DNA from: Arenimonas sp049195245
GTDB lineage: Bacteria; Pseudomonadota; Gammaproteobacteria; Xanthomonadales; Xanthomonadaceae
DNA: 64,000 nt
Direction: 5' to 3'
Assembly (NCBI RefSeq): GCF_049195245.1
Contig: NZ_JBMIRR010000021.1
Location: forward strand, 124,001 to 188,000
Shown here: piece by piece, positions 34,458 to 42,424 of the stretch
Numbering within the stretch: the stretch's first letter is position 1
Layout of the letters: each line of letters starts with the position of its first letter
Program-made: the position numbers and the translations under genes
Notes under the pieces: generated by a model
Told to the model about the DNA's origin: nothing
The model's input: the letters and a program-made list of their open reading frames with translations, nothing else
Database searches by the model: none

Positions 34458-35698
34458 CGTACGTCCACCCTGCCCTGCAGCGAGTACAGCGGTTCCAGCA
34501 CCCACTCGATCAGGCGGCGTTGTTCGCCCAGCACGTCGGCGTCGAGCAGCATGCCGGGTCGCAAGGGCTCGGGCTGGCCGTAGGCCGTGATGTCCTGGCG
34601 CTGCAGGGTGACGTTGACCCGGTAGTAGGGTTCGCCCGCGGCGGGCGTGCCGGACTGCACGGTGCTGCGGCTGATGCGCGCCACGTGGCCGCGATGGTGG
34701 CCGAACTTCTGGTAGGGAAACGCCTGGTAGCGCAGCAGCACCGCGTCGCCCGGCGAAATGAAGCCGATGGCGCGGCTGGGCACCAGCAGTTCGGCCTCGA
34801 GTTTTCCGTCGCCGGGCAGCACGCTCACCAGCGCTTGTCCCACCTGCACGGCCTGGCCCGGCTTGAGCAGCGTGGTGGCGACGACACCGCTGATCGGCGC
34901 GGTGATGGCGAGCTCGCCGCGGGCCTGCATCTCCAGCGCCTCCTGCTCCAGCAGGGCGAGGTCGCGCTGGAAGGCGGCGGCGCCCGCTTCGCGCTGCCCC
35001 GGCAGTTCGTCGCTGGCCTGCTGCAGCTGGGCGAGCAGCCGGCGCGAGGACGCGGCCTGGCGCTGCAGGATCTGCAGCGCCGCCTGTTGTTCGAGTGCGG
35101 CGCTTTCCTGCTGCCGCAGCTGCTGGTCGGTCACGTAGCGGCGGCCATGCAGCTCGCGCAGGCGCGCCAGGGTTTCCTGCGCCAGGCGCAGCTGCCGGCG
35201 GCGCGTGAGCATTTCGTCGTCCAGCTGCGTGGCTTCGTTGCGGGCCGCGGCCCGCTGTCGGGCCAGGCCGCGGGCCTGGGCCTGCAGCCGCTGCTCGAGG
35301 GCTGCACGGTTGCGATCGAGACCGGCACGTCGGCGTGCCAGCTGCGTGGCCAGTGCCAACTGCGTGTCGCCACCCGCGACGGTGGCGCGCGGCACATTCA
35401 ACACGGCCAGCGTCTGCCCGGCCTGCACGCGCGCACCTTCGCGCACCGGCAGTTGGCTTACCACGCCCGTGGCCGGCGCCAGCACCGTGGACAGGCCTGC
35501 CACCGGCACCAGCTGGCCCACCACGTGTGAACGACGGGTATAGCTGGCCAGCACCAGGAACAGCAGCACCGAAACCGCGGTCAGCGCGGCGCCCGCGGTG
35601 AGAAACCACAGCCGCAGCGGCTGCGCCAGCACGATGCCGCCGAGCCAGCGATGCTGGCGCGCCTGCAGCGCTTGCTTGCGGAACAGGTCCTGGGTCAT
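34454..35698 (-). CDS. HlyD/CvaA-family periplasmic adaptor of the C39 exporter
   Basis: This 414-residue membrane-fusion protein links the ABC exporter to an outer-membrane channel. One transmembrane helix lies near residues 28-52 (LWFLTAGAALTAVSVLLFLVLASY). A lipoyl-like half follows (GVVSQLPVREGARVQAGQTLAVL), then a long alpha-helical hairpin (about 110-265, rich in Gln, Ala, Arg and Leu), the second lipoyl half (GELAITAPISGVVATTLLKPGQAVQVG) and a C-terminal beta-barrel domain. It resembles CvaA and other bacteriocin secretion adaptors. It is first in a two-gene operon with a 4-nt overlap; no TolC gene is nearby. The ribosome site is weak (GCGGAA). Confidence 0.93.
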   Translation of the reverse strand: MTQDLFRKQALQARQHRWLGGIVLAQPLRLWFLTAGAALTAVSVLLFLVLASYTRRSHVVGQLVPVAGLSTVLAPATGVVSQLPVREGARVQAGQTLAVLNVPRATVAGGDTQLALATQLARRRAGLDRNRAALEQRLQAQARGLARQRAAARNEATQLDDEMLTRRRQLRLAQETLARLRELHGRRYVTDQQLRQQESAALEQQAALQILQRQAASSRRLLAQLQQASDELPGQREAGAAAFQRDLALLEQEALEMQARGELAITAPISGVVATTLLKPGQAVQVGQALVSVLPGDGKLEAELLVPSRAIGFISPGDAVLLRYQAFPYQKFGHHRGHVARISRSTVQSGTPAAGEPYYRVNVTLQRQDITAYGQPEPLRPGMLLDADVLGEQRRLIEWVLEPLYSLQGRVDVR

Positions 35699-35924
35699 GG
35701 CGATTCCGCATGGAGAAGAATCAGCGTTCGCTGGAAACTATCAGCAGCTGCGCTTCATCGAAGAGGTGGCAGCTGGCATGGAATAGGTACGAATCCGCCA
35801 GTCCCGTGCGTAGGTGGATCCCGGCTGCGGCCAGCAAAGGACGAACACCGCCAGCCTGAGGTCATGGACGCAAACGCGGCAGGCCGCCAGAATCGACGGG
35901 AACAGAAGCGTCTGGAGCGTCCCA
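35699..35924. other. Divergent intergenic region, exporter operon / SDR
   Basis: This 226-nt gap holds promoters for two divergent units. I found no clear -35/-10 pair. I searched both strands for a double-glycine precursor peptide; the only small frame (35698-35786, plus, 29 codons) lacks a GG site. Nothing else is supported here. Confidence 0.4.
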
Positions 35925-36806
35925 ATGATTGACCTGTCAGGCCGCGTGGCCATCGTCACCGGCGCGGGCGGCGGCCTCGGCCGCGCCCATGCCCTGCTGC
36001 TGGCCGAACGCGGCGCGCGCGTGGTGGTGAACGACCTGGGCGCCGGCGCCGAGGCCGTGGTGGCGGAGATCGTCGCCGCCGGCGGCCAGGCGCGCGCGGC
36101 CATCGGCTCGGTCAGCGACGAGGCCTTCGTGCAGGCCATGGTGGCCGATGCGCTGCAGGCCTGGGGCCGCGTGGACATCCTGGTCAACAACGCCGGCATG
36201 CTGCGCGACAAGTCCTTCGCCAAGATGGACCTGGCCGACTTCCGGGCCGTGCTGGACGTGCATTTGATGGGCGCCGCGATCTGCAGCAAGGCCGTGTGGG
36301 AGACCATGCGCGCCCAGGCCTACGGCCGCATCGTGATGACCACCTCGTCCTCGGGCCTGTTCGGCAACTTCGGCCAGGCCAACTACGCCGCCGCCAAGAT
36401 GGGCCTGGTCGGCCTGGCGCAGACGCTGGCGCTGGAAGGCGCGAAGTACGGCATCCGGGTCAACTGCCTGGCGCCTACCGCCGCGACCCGGATGATGGAA
36501 GGCATCCTGCCGGAAGCCCAGCTGGCGAAGCTGCGGCCGGAGCTGGTCAGTCCTGCCCTGCTGGCCCTGGTGTGCGACGAGGCCCCGACCCGCGCCATCG
36601 TCGCCGCCGGCGCGGGCAGTTTCGAACTGGTGCACGTCACGCTGACCCGCGGCCTGCACCTGGGCGATGCGCCCGCCACCGCCGAGGACCTGCTGGCGCA
36701 ATGGCAGGCGCTGTCGGACCGCGAAGGCGACACGGTGCCCGCGGAAGGCTTCGACCAGGCGCGCCACGAACTGCGCAAGGGCGGCTTCGAATTCCCGTCC
36801 GCCTGA
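35925..36806 (+). CDS. SDR of the MFE-2 (3-hydroxyacyl-CoA dehydrogenase) type
   Basis: This 293-residue SDR starts at the ATG at 35925, preceded by TGGAG. The N-terminus GRVAIVTGAGGGLGRAHALLLAERGARVVVNDLG is the signature of the (3R)-hydroxyacyl-CoA dehydrogenase domain of peroxisomal multifunctional enzyme type 2. NNAGMLRDKSF, TTSSSGLFGNFGQANYAAAKMG (Ser, Tyr and Lys catalytic set) and VNCLAPTAATRM also match. The C-terminal 60 residues extend beyond the SDR core, as in MFE-2-like bacterial enzymes. Likely an NAD-dependent oxidation of 3-hydroxyacyl-CoA in fatty-acid or propionyl-derived metabolism; the chain length preferred is unknown. It is convergent with the lipoprotein gene. Confidence 0.9.
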   Translation: MIDLSGRVAIVTGAGGGLGRAHALLLAERGARVVVNDLGAGAEAVVAEIVAAGGQARAAIGSVSDEAFVQAMVADALQAWGRVDILVNNAGMLRDKSFAKMDLADFRAVLDVHLMGAAICSKAVWETMRAQAYGRIVMTTSSSGLFGNFGQANYAAAKMGLVGLAQTLALEGAKYGIRVNCLAPTAATRMMEGILPEAQLAKLRPELVSPALLALVCDEAPTRAIVAAGAGSFELVHVTLTRGLHLGDAPATAEDLLAQWQALSDREGDTVPAEGFDQARHELRKGGFEFPSA

Positions 36807-36833
36807 TTGCCCGACGGGGCGGCGTGCGCGGCC

Positions 36834-37373
36834 TCAGTCGAGCCTGAAGGAATCCAGGAAACGTTCGGCGTACAGCTCCTGGTTGTACGAGGGCCGCACC
36901 GGCACCGTCGTGGCCACCTGGTAGAACACGCCGCGGTGCACGAACTGGCGCACCGTCATCGTCGCCCCGCCCGGCATCTGCAGCGCGTACTCGTTGCCGG
37001 TGGCCAGGTTGCTGGCGCCGACGCGGGCGGTGTTGAAGCTTTCGCGCAGCAGGGTCGCGCCCGGCGCGGACGCCATCAGGCTGGCGCGCCCGTGCGCCAG
37101 CGCCTCCGGCGTACCCATCCGCGGCATCGCCTGCACGGCCGCCTCGGGCATCGGCAGGTAGTTCACCGCGTACACGACGTCGTCGAATTCGGCGACGTGC
37201 AGGTGGGTGGTGATCTTGCCGGCAGGCGTGTCCACGGTCTGCTGCTCGTGCCGCGGCGCGCCCGGCATGCCGACCACGAAGGCCTGGCCGGGGGGCGTGA
37301 AATCGCGCAGCTCGGGCTTGGCCGAACATGCGGCCAGCAGCAGGCACAGCGCGACCAGCAGCGCGCGGACCAT
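36834..37373 (-). CDS. Lipoprotein of unknown function
   Basis: This 179-residue protein has a short signal peptide and a classic lipobox LAAC with Cys16. The mature part has no domain I recognise: an N-terminal beta-rich region (QAFVVGMPGAPRHEQQTVDTP), a central HLHVAEFDDVVYAVNYLP and a C-terminal VRQFVHRGVFYQVATTVP, ending ERFLDSFRLD, a type of ending seen in small substrate-binding-like or DUF lipoproteins. Its ATG shares one base with the prpF stop (TGATG), so it is translationally coupled to the methylcitrate genes, an odd partner. Cellular role unknown. Confidence 0.78.
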   Translation of the reverse strand: MVRALLVALCLLLAACSAKPELRDFTPPGQAFVVGMPGAPRHEQQTVDTPAGKITTHLHVAEFDDVVYAVNYLPMPEAAVQAMPRMGTPEALAHGRASLMASAPGATLLRESFNTARVGASNLATGNEYALQMPGGATMTVRQFVHRGVFYQVATTVPVRPSYNQELYAERFLDSFRLD

Positions 37374-38557
37374 CAGCCCGGCACCCGCACGAAACCTTCC
37401 ATCAGCACACGCGCGCTGCGGCTCATCACCGCCTTGCGCACGACCCACTGCCCGTTCACCTGGCTGGCCTCGGCGCCCACGCGCAGCGTGCCGCTGGGAT
37501 GGCCAAAGCGCACCGCGTTGCGTTCGCCGCCGCCCGCCGCCTTGTTCACCAGGGTGCCGGGGATCGCCGCCGCGGTGCCGATCGCGACCGCGCAGGTGCC
37601 CATCATCGCGTGGTGCAGCTTGCCCATGGACAGCGCGCGCGCCAGCAGGTCGATGTCGCGCGCCTCCACGCGCTTGCCGCTGCTGGCGGTGTAGGCGGCC
37701 GGCGGCGCCACGAAGGCGACCTTGGGCGTGTGCTGGCGCTGCACCGCCTGCCCGATGTCCTGGATCAGCCCCATGCGCACCGCGCCGTGCGCGCGGATGG
37801 CCTCGAACCGCGCCAGCGCCGCGGCATCGCCGTTGATGGCGTCCTGCAGCTCGGTGCCGCTGTAGCCCAGGGCCTCGGCGTCCACGAAGATGGTGGGCAC
37901 GCCGACGTTGATCATGGTCACGTCGAAGCTGCCCACGTCCGGCACGTCCAGCCGGTCCACGAGGTTGCCGGTCGGGAACATCGCGCCGCCGCCCTCCGCA
38001 TCGCCCTCTTCGGCCGGATCCACGAACTCGATCACGATCTCGGCCGCGGGGAAGGTGACGCCGTCCAGCTCGAAGTCGCCGGTCTCCTGCACCTCGCCGC
38101 CGGTGACCGGAACATGCACGATGATGGTCTTGCCGATGTTGGCCTGCCACACGCGCACCGGGAACACGCCGTCGCGCGGCAGCCGCGCCTGGTCGATGAA
38201 ACCCTGGGCGATGGCGAACGGCCCCACCGCGGTGCTGAGGTTGCCGCAGTTGCCGCTCCAGTCCACGAAGGCGCTGCCGATGGAAACCTGGCCGTAGAGG
38301 TAATCCACGTCGTGGCCGGGTTGGCTGCTGGGCGAGATGATCACGCACTTGCTGGTGCTGGACGTGGCGCCGCCCATGCCGTCGGTGTGCTTGCCGTAGG
38401 GATCGGGCGAGCCGATCACGCGCAGCAGCAGCGCATCGCGCGCCGGGCCAGGCACGCGCGCCGCCTCGGGCAGGTCCTGCAGCCGGAAGAACACGCCCTT
38501 GGACGTGCCGCCGCGCAGGTAGGTGGCGGGGATGCGGAGCTGGGGCGCGTGGGTCAT
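37373..38557 (-). CDS. prpF: 2-methylaconitate cis-trans isomerase PrpF
   Basis: PrpF isomerises 2-methyl-trans-aconitate, made by AcnD, so that aconitase can form 2-methylisocitrate in propionate breakdown. The protein has 394 residues, the family length. Landmarks are PATYLRGGTSKGVFF, GMGGATSSTSKCVIIS, DWSGNCGNLSTAVGPFAI (catalytic Cys region) and GFVRV at the end. The ATG at 38557 follows CGGAACC; the frame extends upstream but lacks similarity. acnD is 29 nt upstream. It is followed by the coupled lipoprotein gene. The neighbouring prpB and prpC are missing. Confidence 0.95.
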   Translation of the reverse strand: MTHAPQLRIPATYLRGGTSKGVFFRLQDLPEAARVPGPARDALLLRVIGSPDPYGKHTDGMGGATSSTSKCVIISPSSQPGHDVDYLYGQVSIGSAFVDWSGNCGNLSTAVGPFAIAQGFIDQARLPRDGVFPVRVWQANIGKTIIVHVPVTGGEVQETGDFELDGVTFPAAEIVIEFVDPAEEGDAEGGGAMFPTGNLVDRLDVPDVGSFDVTMINVGVPTIFVDAEALGYSGTELQDAINGDAAALARFEAIRAHGAVRMGLIQDIGQAVQRQHTPKVAFVAPPAAYTASSGKRVEARDIDLLARALSMGKLHHAMMGTCAVAIGTAAAIPGTLVNKAAGGGERNAVRFGHPSGTLRVGAEASQVNGQWVVRKAVMSRSARVLMEGFVRVPG

Positions 38558-38586
38558 CGTGGGGTTCCGTCGGGACAGGGCGGCCG

Positions 38587-41196
38587 TCAGGCCGCGCGGT
38601 GGGAGGCCAGGAAGTCCTGGGCGAAGCGCTGCAGCACGCCGCCGGCCTCGTAGATCGAGACTTCCTCGGCGGTATCCAGGCGGCAGGTCATCGGCACCTG
38701 CAGGCGCTCGCCGTTGCGGCGCGTGATGCCCAGCGTGAGGGTCGCGCCGGGCGTGCGTTCGCCGATCACGTCGTAGGTTTCGGTGCCGTCCAGGCCCAGG
38801 GTCTTGCGGGTGGTGCCGGGCAGGAACTCCAGCGGCAGCACGCCCATGCCAATCAGGTTGGTGCGGTGGATGCGCTCGAAGCCTTCGGCCGCGATCACCT
38901 CCACGCCGGCCAGGCGCACGCCCTTGGCGGCCCAGTCGCGCGAGCTGCCCTGGCCATAGTCGGCGCCGGCCACGATGATCAGCGGCTGGCCACGGTCGAG
39001 GTAGGTCTCGATCGCTTCCCACATGCGCATCACCTGCCCTTCCGGCTCGACGCGGGCCAGCGAACCCTTCTTCACCGCGCCGTCCACCACCGCCATCTCG
39101 TTGCTGAGCGTGGGGTTGGCGAAGGTGGCGCGCAGCGCGGTCAGGTGGTCACCGCGGTGGGTCGCGTAGGAATTGAAGTCCTCTTCGGGCAGGCCCATTT
39201 TCGCCAGGTATTCGCCGGCCGCGCTGTTGCGCAGGATGGCGTTGGACGGCGACAGGTGGTCGGTGGTGATGTTGTCGCCCAGCAGCGCCAGTGGCCGCAG
39301 GCCGCGCAGGGTGCGCTCGCCGGCCAGCGCGCCTTCCCAGTACGGCGGGCGGCGGATGTAGGTGCTCTGCGGGCGCCAGTCGTACAGCGGGCTCACCTTG
39401 TCGCCGCTTTCCACCACCACGGTGAACATCGGTTCATACGTCTTGCGGAACTGTTCGGGCTTGACGCTGGCCTTCACGATCGCGTCGATTTCCTCGTCGC
39501 TGGGCCACAGGTCCTTCAGCGTCACCGGCTTGCCGGCCGCATCCAGGCCCAGCACGTCCTTCTCGATGTCGAAGCGGATGGTGCCGGCGATGGCGTAGGC
39601 CACCACCAGCGGCGGCGAGGCCAGGAAGGCCTGCTTCGCGTAGGGATGGATGCGCCCGTCGAAGTTGCGGTTGCCGCTGAGCACGGCCGTGGCGTACAGG
39701 TCGCGGTCGGTGATTTCCTTCTGGATGGCCGGGTCCAGCGCGCCGCTCATGCCGTTGCAGGTGGTGCAGGCGAAGGCGACGATGCCGAAGCCCAGCGTCT
39801 CGAGTTCCTGCTTCAGGCCCGCGGCTTCCAGGTACAGCGCCACGGTCTTTGAGCCGGGCGCCAGCGAGCTCTTCACCCATGGCTTGCGCGTGAGGCCCGC
39901 GCGGTTGGCATTGCGCGCCAGCAGGCCGGCGGCGATCACGTTGCGCGGGTTGGAGGTGTTGGTGCAGCTGGTGATGGCGGCGATGATCACCGCGCCGTCG
40001 GGCATCAGGCCCTGCACTTCCTGCGCCCGGGCGGCGTCGAGGTTGCCGGCGATGCCCCTGGCGGCCAGGTCGGCGGTCGCCACGCGCGCATGCGGATTGG
40101 ACGGGCCGGCCATGTTGCGGCCCACCGAGGCCAGGTCGAAGGACAGCGTGCGCTCGTACTTCGCGCCGGCCAGGGTGTCGGCCCACAGGCCGGTGTGCCG
40201 GGCGTAGGTTTCCACCAGCCGCACCTGCTCGTCGCTGCGGCCGGTGAGGCGCAGGTAGTCGATGGTGTTGCCGTCGATGTAGAACATCGCTGCGGTGGCG
40301 CCGTACTCGGGCGCCATGTTGGAGATGGTGGCGCGGTCGCCCAGGGTCAGCGCGGCGGCGCCTTCGCCGCGGAACTCCAGCCAGGCGCCGACCACCTTGG
40401 CCGCGCGCAGGAATTCGGTCAGCGCCAGCACGATGTCGGTGGCGGTGATGCCGGGCTGCGGCCTGCCGGTGAGCTCGACACCGATGATGTCGGGCAGGCG
40501 CATCCACGAGGCGCGGCCCAGCATCACGTTCTCGGCCTCCAGGCCGCCCACGCCGATGGCGATGACGCCCAGCGCGTCCACGTGCGGCGTGTGGCTGTCG
40601 GTGCCGACGCAGGTGTCGGGATACGCCACGCCGTCGCTGACGCCGATCACCGGGCTCATCCGCTCCAGGTTGATCTGGTGCATGATCCCGTTGCCCGGCG
40701 GGATCACGTCCACGTTCTTGAAGGCGCGCTTGGTCCAGTCGATGAAGTGGAAGCGGTCTTCGTTGCGGCGGTCCTCGATGGCGCGGTTCTTGGCGAACGC
40801 ATCGGGGTCGAAGCCGCCGCACTCCACGGCCAGGGAGTGGTCCACGATCAGCTGCACCGGCACCACCGGGTTCACCTGGGCCGGGTCGCCGCCCTGGTCG
40901 GCGATGGCATCGCGCAGGCCGGCCAGGTCCACCAGCGCGGTTTGGCCCAGGATGTCGTGGCAGACCACGCGCGCGGGGAACCACGGGAAGTCGAGGTCGC
41001 GGCGGCGTTCGACCAGCTGGCGCAGCGAGGCCTGCAGCGTGGCGGGATCGCAGCGGCGCACCAGGTTTTCGGCCAAGACGCGCGACACGTAGGGCAGGCC
41101 GTCCCAGGCGCCGGGCTGCAGGGCATTGACCGCCGCGCGGGCATCGAAGTGGTCCAGCGAGGTGCCGGGCAGCGGGGTGCGGAAATCGGCGTTCAT
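38587..41196 (-). CDS. acnD: Fe/S-dependent 2-methylcitrate dehydratase AcnD
   Basis: AcnD dehydrates 2-methylcitrate to 2-methyl-trans-aconitate using a [4Fe-4S] cluster. It is an 869-residue aconitase-family protein. The cluster Cys motifs are ITSCTNTSNP and ACTTCNGM. Substrate-site sequences include GVGGLEAENVMLG, DSHTPHVDALGV and the C-terminal swivel-domain GADYGQGSSRDWAAKGVRLAGV. The length matches AcnD rather than AcnB, and prpF next to it confirms the identity. It begins a three-gene minus-strand operon (acnD, prpF, lipoprotein). A GST gene ends 97 nt upstream. No PrpR regulator is visible. Confidence 0.95.
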   Translation of the reverse strand: MNADFRTPLPGTSLDHFDARAAVNALQPGAWDGLPYVSRVLAENLVRRCDPATLQASLRQLVERRRDLDFPWFPARVVCHDILGQTALVDLAGLRDAIADQGGDPAQVNPVVPVQLIVDHSLAVECGGFDPDAFAKNRAIEDRRNEDRFHFIDWTKRAFKNVDVIPPGNGIMHQINLERMSPVIGVSDGVAYPDTCVGTDSHTPHVDALGVIAIGVGGLEAENVMLGRASWMRLPDIIGVELTGRPQPGITATDIVLALTEFLRAAKVVGAWLEFRGEGAAALTLGDRATISNMAPEYGATAAMFYIDGNTIDYLRLTGRSDEQVRLVETYARHTGLWADTLAGAKYERTLSFDLASVGRNMAGPSNPHARVATADLAARGIAGNLDAARAQEVQGLMPDGAVIIAAITSCTNTSNPRNVIAAGLLARNANRAGLTRKPWVKSSLAPGSKTVALYLEAAGLKQELETLGFGIVAFACTTCNGMSGALDPAIQKEITDRDLYATAVLSGNRNFDGRIHPYAKQAFLASPPLVVAYAIAGTIRFDIEKDVLGLDAAGKPVTLKDLWPSDEEIDAIVKASVKPEQFRKTYEPMFTVVVESGDKVSPLYDWRPQSTYIRRPPYWEGALAGERTLRGLRPLALLGDNITTDHLSPSNAILRNSAAGEYLAKMGLPEEDFNSYATHRGDHLTALRATFANPTLSNEMAVVDGAVKKGSLARVEPEGQVMRMWEAIETYLDRGQPLIIVAGADYGQGSSRDWAAKGVRLAGVEVIAAEGFERIHRTNLIGMGVLPLEFLPGTTRKTLGLDGTETYDVIGERTPGATLTLGITRRNGERLQVPMTCRLDTAEEVSIYEAGGVLQRFAQDFLASHRAA

Positions 41197-41292
41197 GGGG
41201 CAACCGGTGGCGGGGATGCGCCATTATCCCGGACCCGGGCGGTGGCCGTCATGTCGCGCACGCAAGCCCGCGTGCCGCGGGTCATGCCGGGC

Positions 41293-41919
41293 TCAGCCCG
41301 GGCGCTGGTCCACCACGTAGGGCGTGCGCTGCGCCGAGGGCCGCTGCCCGAAGCTGGCCATGAACGCCCGCAGCCGCGGCATCGCGGTGAGGTCCATCGG
41401 GTTGCGGAAGGAAAAATGCTCCAGCACCGCGAACAGGCCTAGCTCGACCAGGAGGATGCGGTCGGCGGGCAGTTCGGCCTGGATGGCCGGCCACTGCGAT
41501 TCCAGCCAGGCCAGGCAGTTCTCCAGGCTGGCGCGGCGCTTGCGCGAGGCCGCATCCGGCGGCCGTCGCGACACCACTTCGTGAAAGACCACTTCCACCT
41601 GCACGGCCATCGTGTGCGCGACGATCTCGTGCGTATTCATCAGCAGCGCACTGCGCGCGTCCTCGGCCCAGAACACCCGCGCCTCGCCCTCGGGCAGGGA
41701 ACGGGCCAGCGCGCGGCAGGCATTCTGGCTGCCCCACACCACGGTCTGGCCCTGGCGCAGGGCCGGCAGCTTGAGCGCGGGATTGCCGCCGAACACCGAC
41801 GGGTCTTCGCTGAGCAGGTCGTAGATCGGATCCAGGCCCACTTCCAGGCCCAGTTCGATCGCCAGCATGCGCACCATGCGGGTGTAGTGGGACCCCTGGC
41901 GGCCGATGATCACGTCCAT
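41293..41919 (-). CDS. Glutathione S-transferase-like protein
   Basis: This 208-residue protein starts at the ATG at 41919. MDVIIGRQGSHYTRMVRMLAIELGLEVGLDPIYDLLSEDPSVFGGNPALKLPALRQ is a thioredoxin-fold N-domain of the GST class, with the NPALKLPAL (NPxxKVP-type) loop. The C-terminal part is all helical (LENCLAWLESQWPAIQAELPADRILLVELGLFAVLEHF), as in GSTs. A catalytic Ser/Tyr/Cys is not obvious near the first strand, Ser10 being the best candidate. It may be a detoxification enzyme or a redox regulator. The next gene is divergent. Substrate unknown. Confidence 0.85.
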   Translation of the reverse strand: MDVIIGRQGSHYTRMVRMLAIELGLEVGLDPIYDLLSEDPSVFGGNPALKLPALRQGQTVVWGSQNACRALARSLPEGEARVFWAEDARSALLMNTHEIVAHTMAVQVEVVFHEVVSRRPPDAASRKRRASLENCLAWLESQWPAIQAELPADRILLVELGLFAVLEHFSFRNPMDLTAMPRLRAFMASFGQRPSAQRTPYVVDQRPG

Positions 41920-42010
41920 GCGACGAGTCTGCCGCCGGCGTCGAGGCCGGGCAATGGCGTGTTCCGCCAACCGTGTTTAGCATCGCGGCAACCCGCCCGG
42001 ACTCCCGCCC

Positions 42011-42406
42011 TTGGCCTGGTATCGCCTGCCCCTGCTGTGGCTGCGCTCGCTGCTCGCTTTCGCCGGCGCCGTCGCCGCGATCTGGGCCGGCAATGTCGCG
42101 GGCGGAGAATTGGCCGCGGCGCTGGATCTGCCGCGCGGAGGCACAGGCCGCCTGGCCTGGGACCTGGCCTGGCTGACGCTGGCGGGCATCACCGCCTTCG
42201 CCCTGCTCACGCGGCTGGCGCCACGCTGGCCGCGCGCGCATGCCTGGTTGCTGCTGGCGCTGATGGTGGCGGCGATGGCGTGGGCCACGCAGGGCATGGC
42301 CGGCGAATTCCCGGCCTGGTTCACCCTGGGTGCGTGGCTGTCGCTGGCGCTGCAGTACGCGGTCGGTGCCGAAGCGCTGGGCCCCCGCGCGCGACGTCCG
42401 TCCTGA
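42011..42406 (+). CDS. Small four-helix membrane protein
   Basis: This 131-residue protein uses a TTG start. Hydrophobic helices lie at about residues 8-28, 49-68, 77-95 and 103-122 with short loops, and a positively charged C-terminus (GPRARRPS). It has no recognisable domain; size and topology resemble many DUF inner-membrane proteins. It is divergent from the GST gene (91-nt gap) and convergent with recD (18 nt between stops). The TTG start is supported by open frame and hydrophobicity only; confidence in the exact start is low. Confidence 0.6.
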   Translation: MAWYRLPLLWLRSLLAFAGAVAAIWAGNVAGGELAAALDLPRGGTGRLAWDLAWLTLAGITAFALLTRLAPRWPRAHAWLLLALMVAAMAWATQGMAGEFPAWFTLGAWLSLALQYAVGAEALGPRARRPS

Positions 42407-42424
42407 GTCTTCGCCAGGCGCGCA

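Noticed and set aside
32334..35711. A single 1125-codon gene on the minus strand covering both exporter and adaptor regions.
   Set aside because: The first third is nonsense relative to HlyD; the real adaptor is in another frame with a 4-nt overlap to the exporter start.
35698..35786. A 29-codon plus-strand frame near the exporter as a possible double-glycine precursor peptide.
   Set aside because: It lacks a GG cleavage site and a proper ribosome site, and overlaps the start of the HlyD-like gene in antisense.
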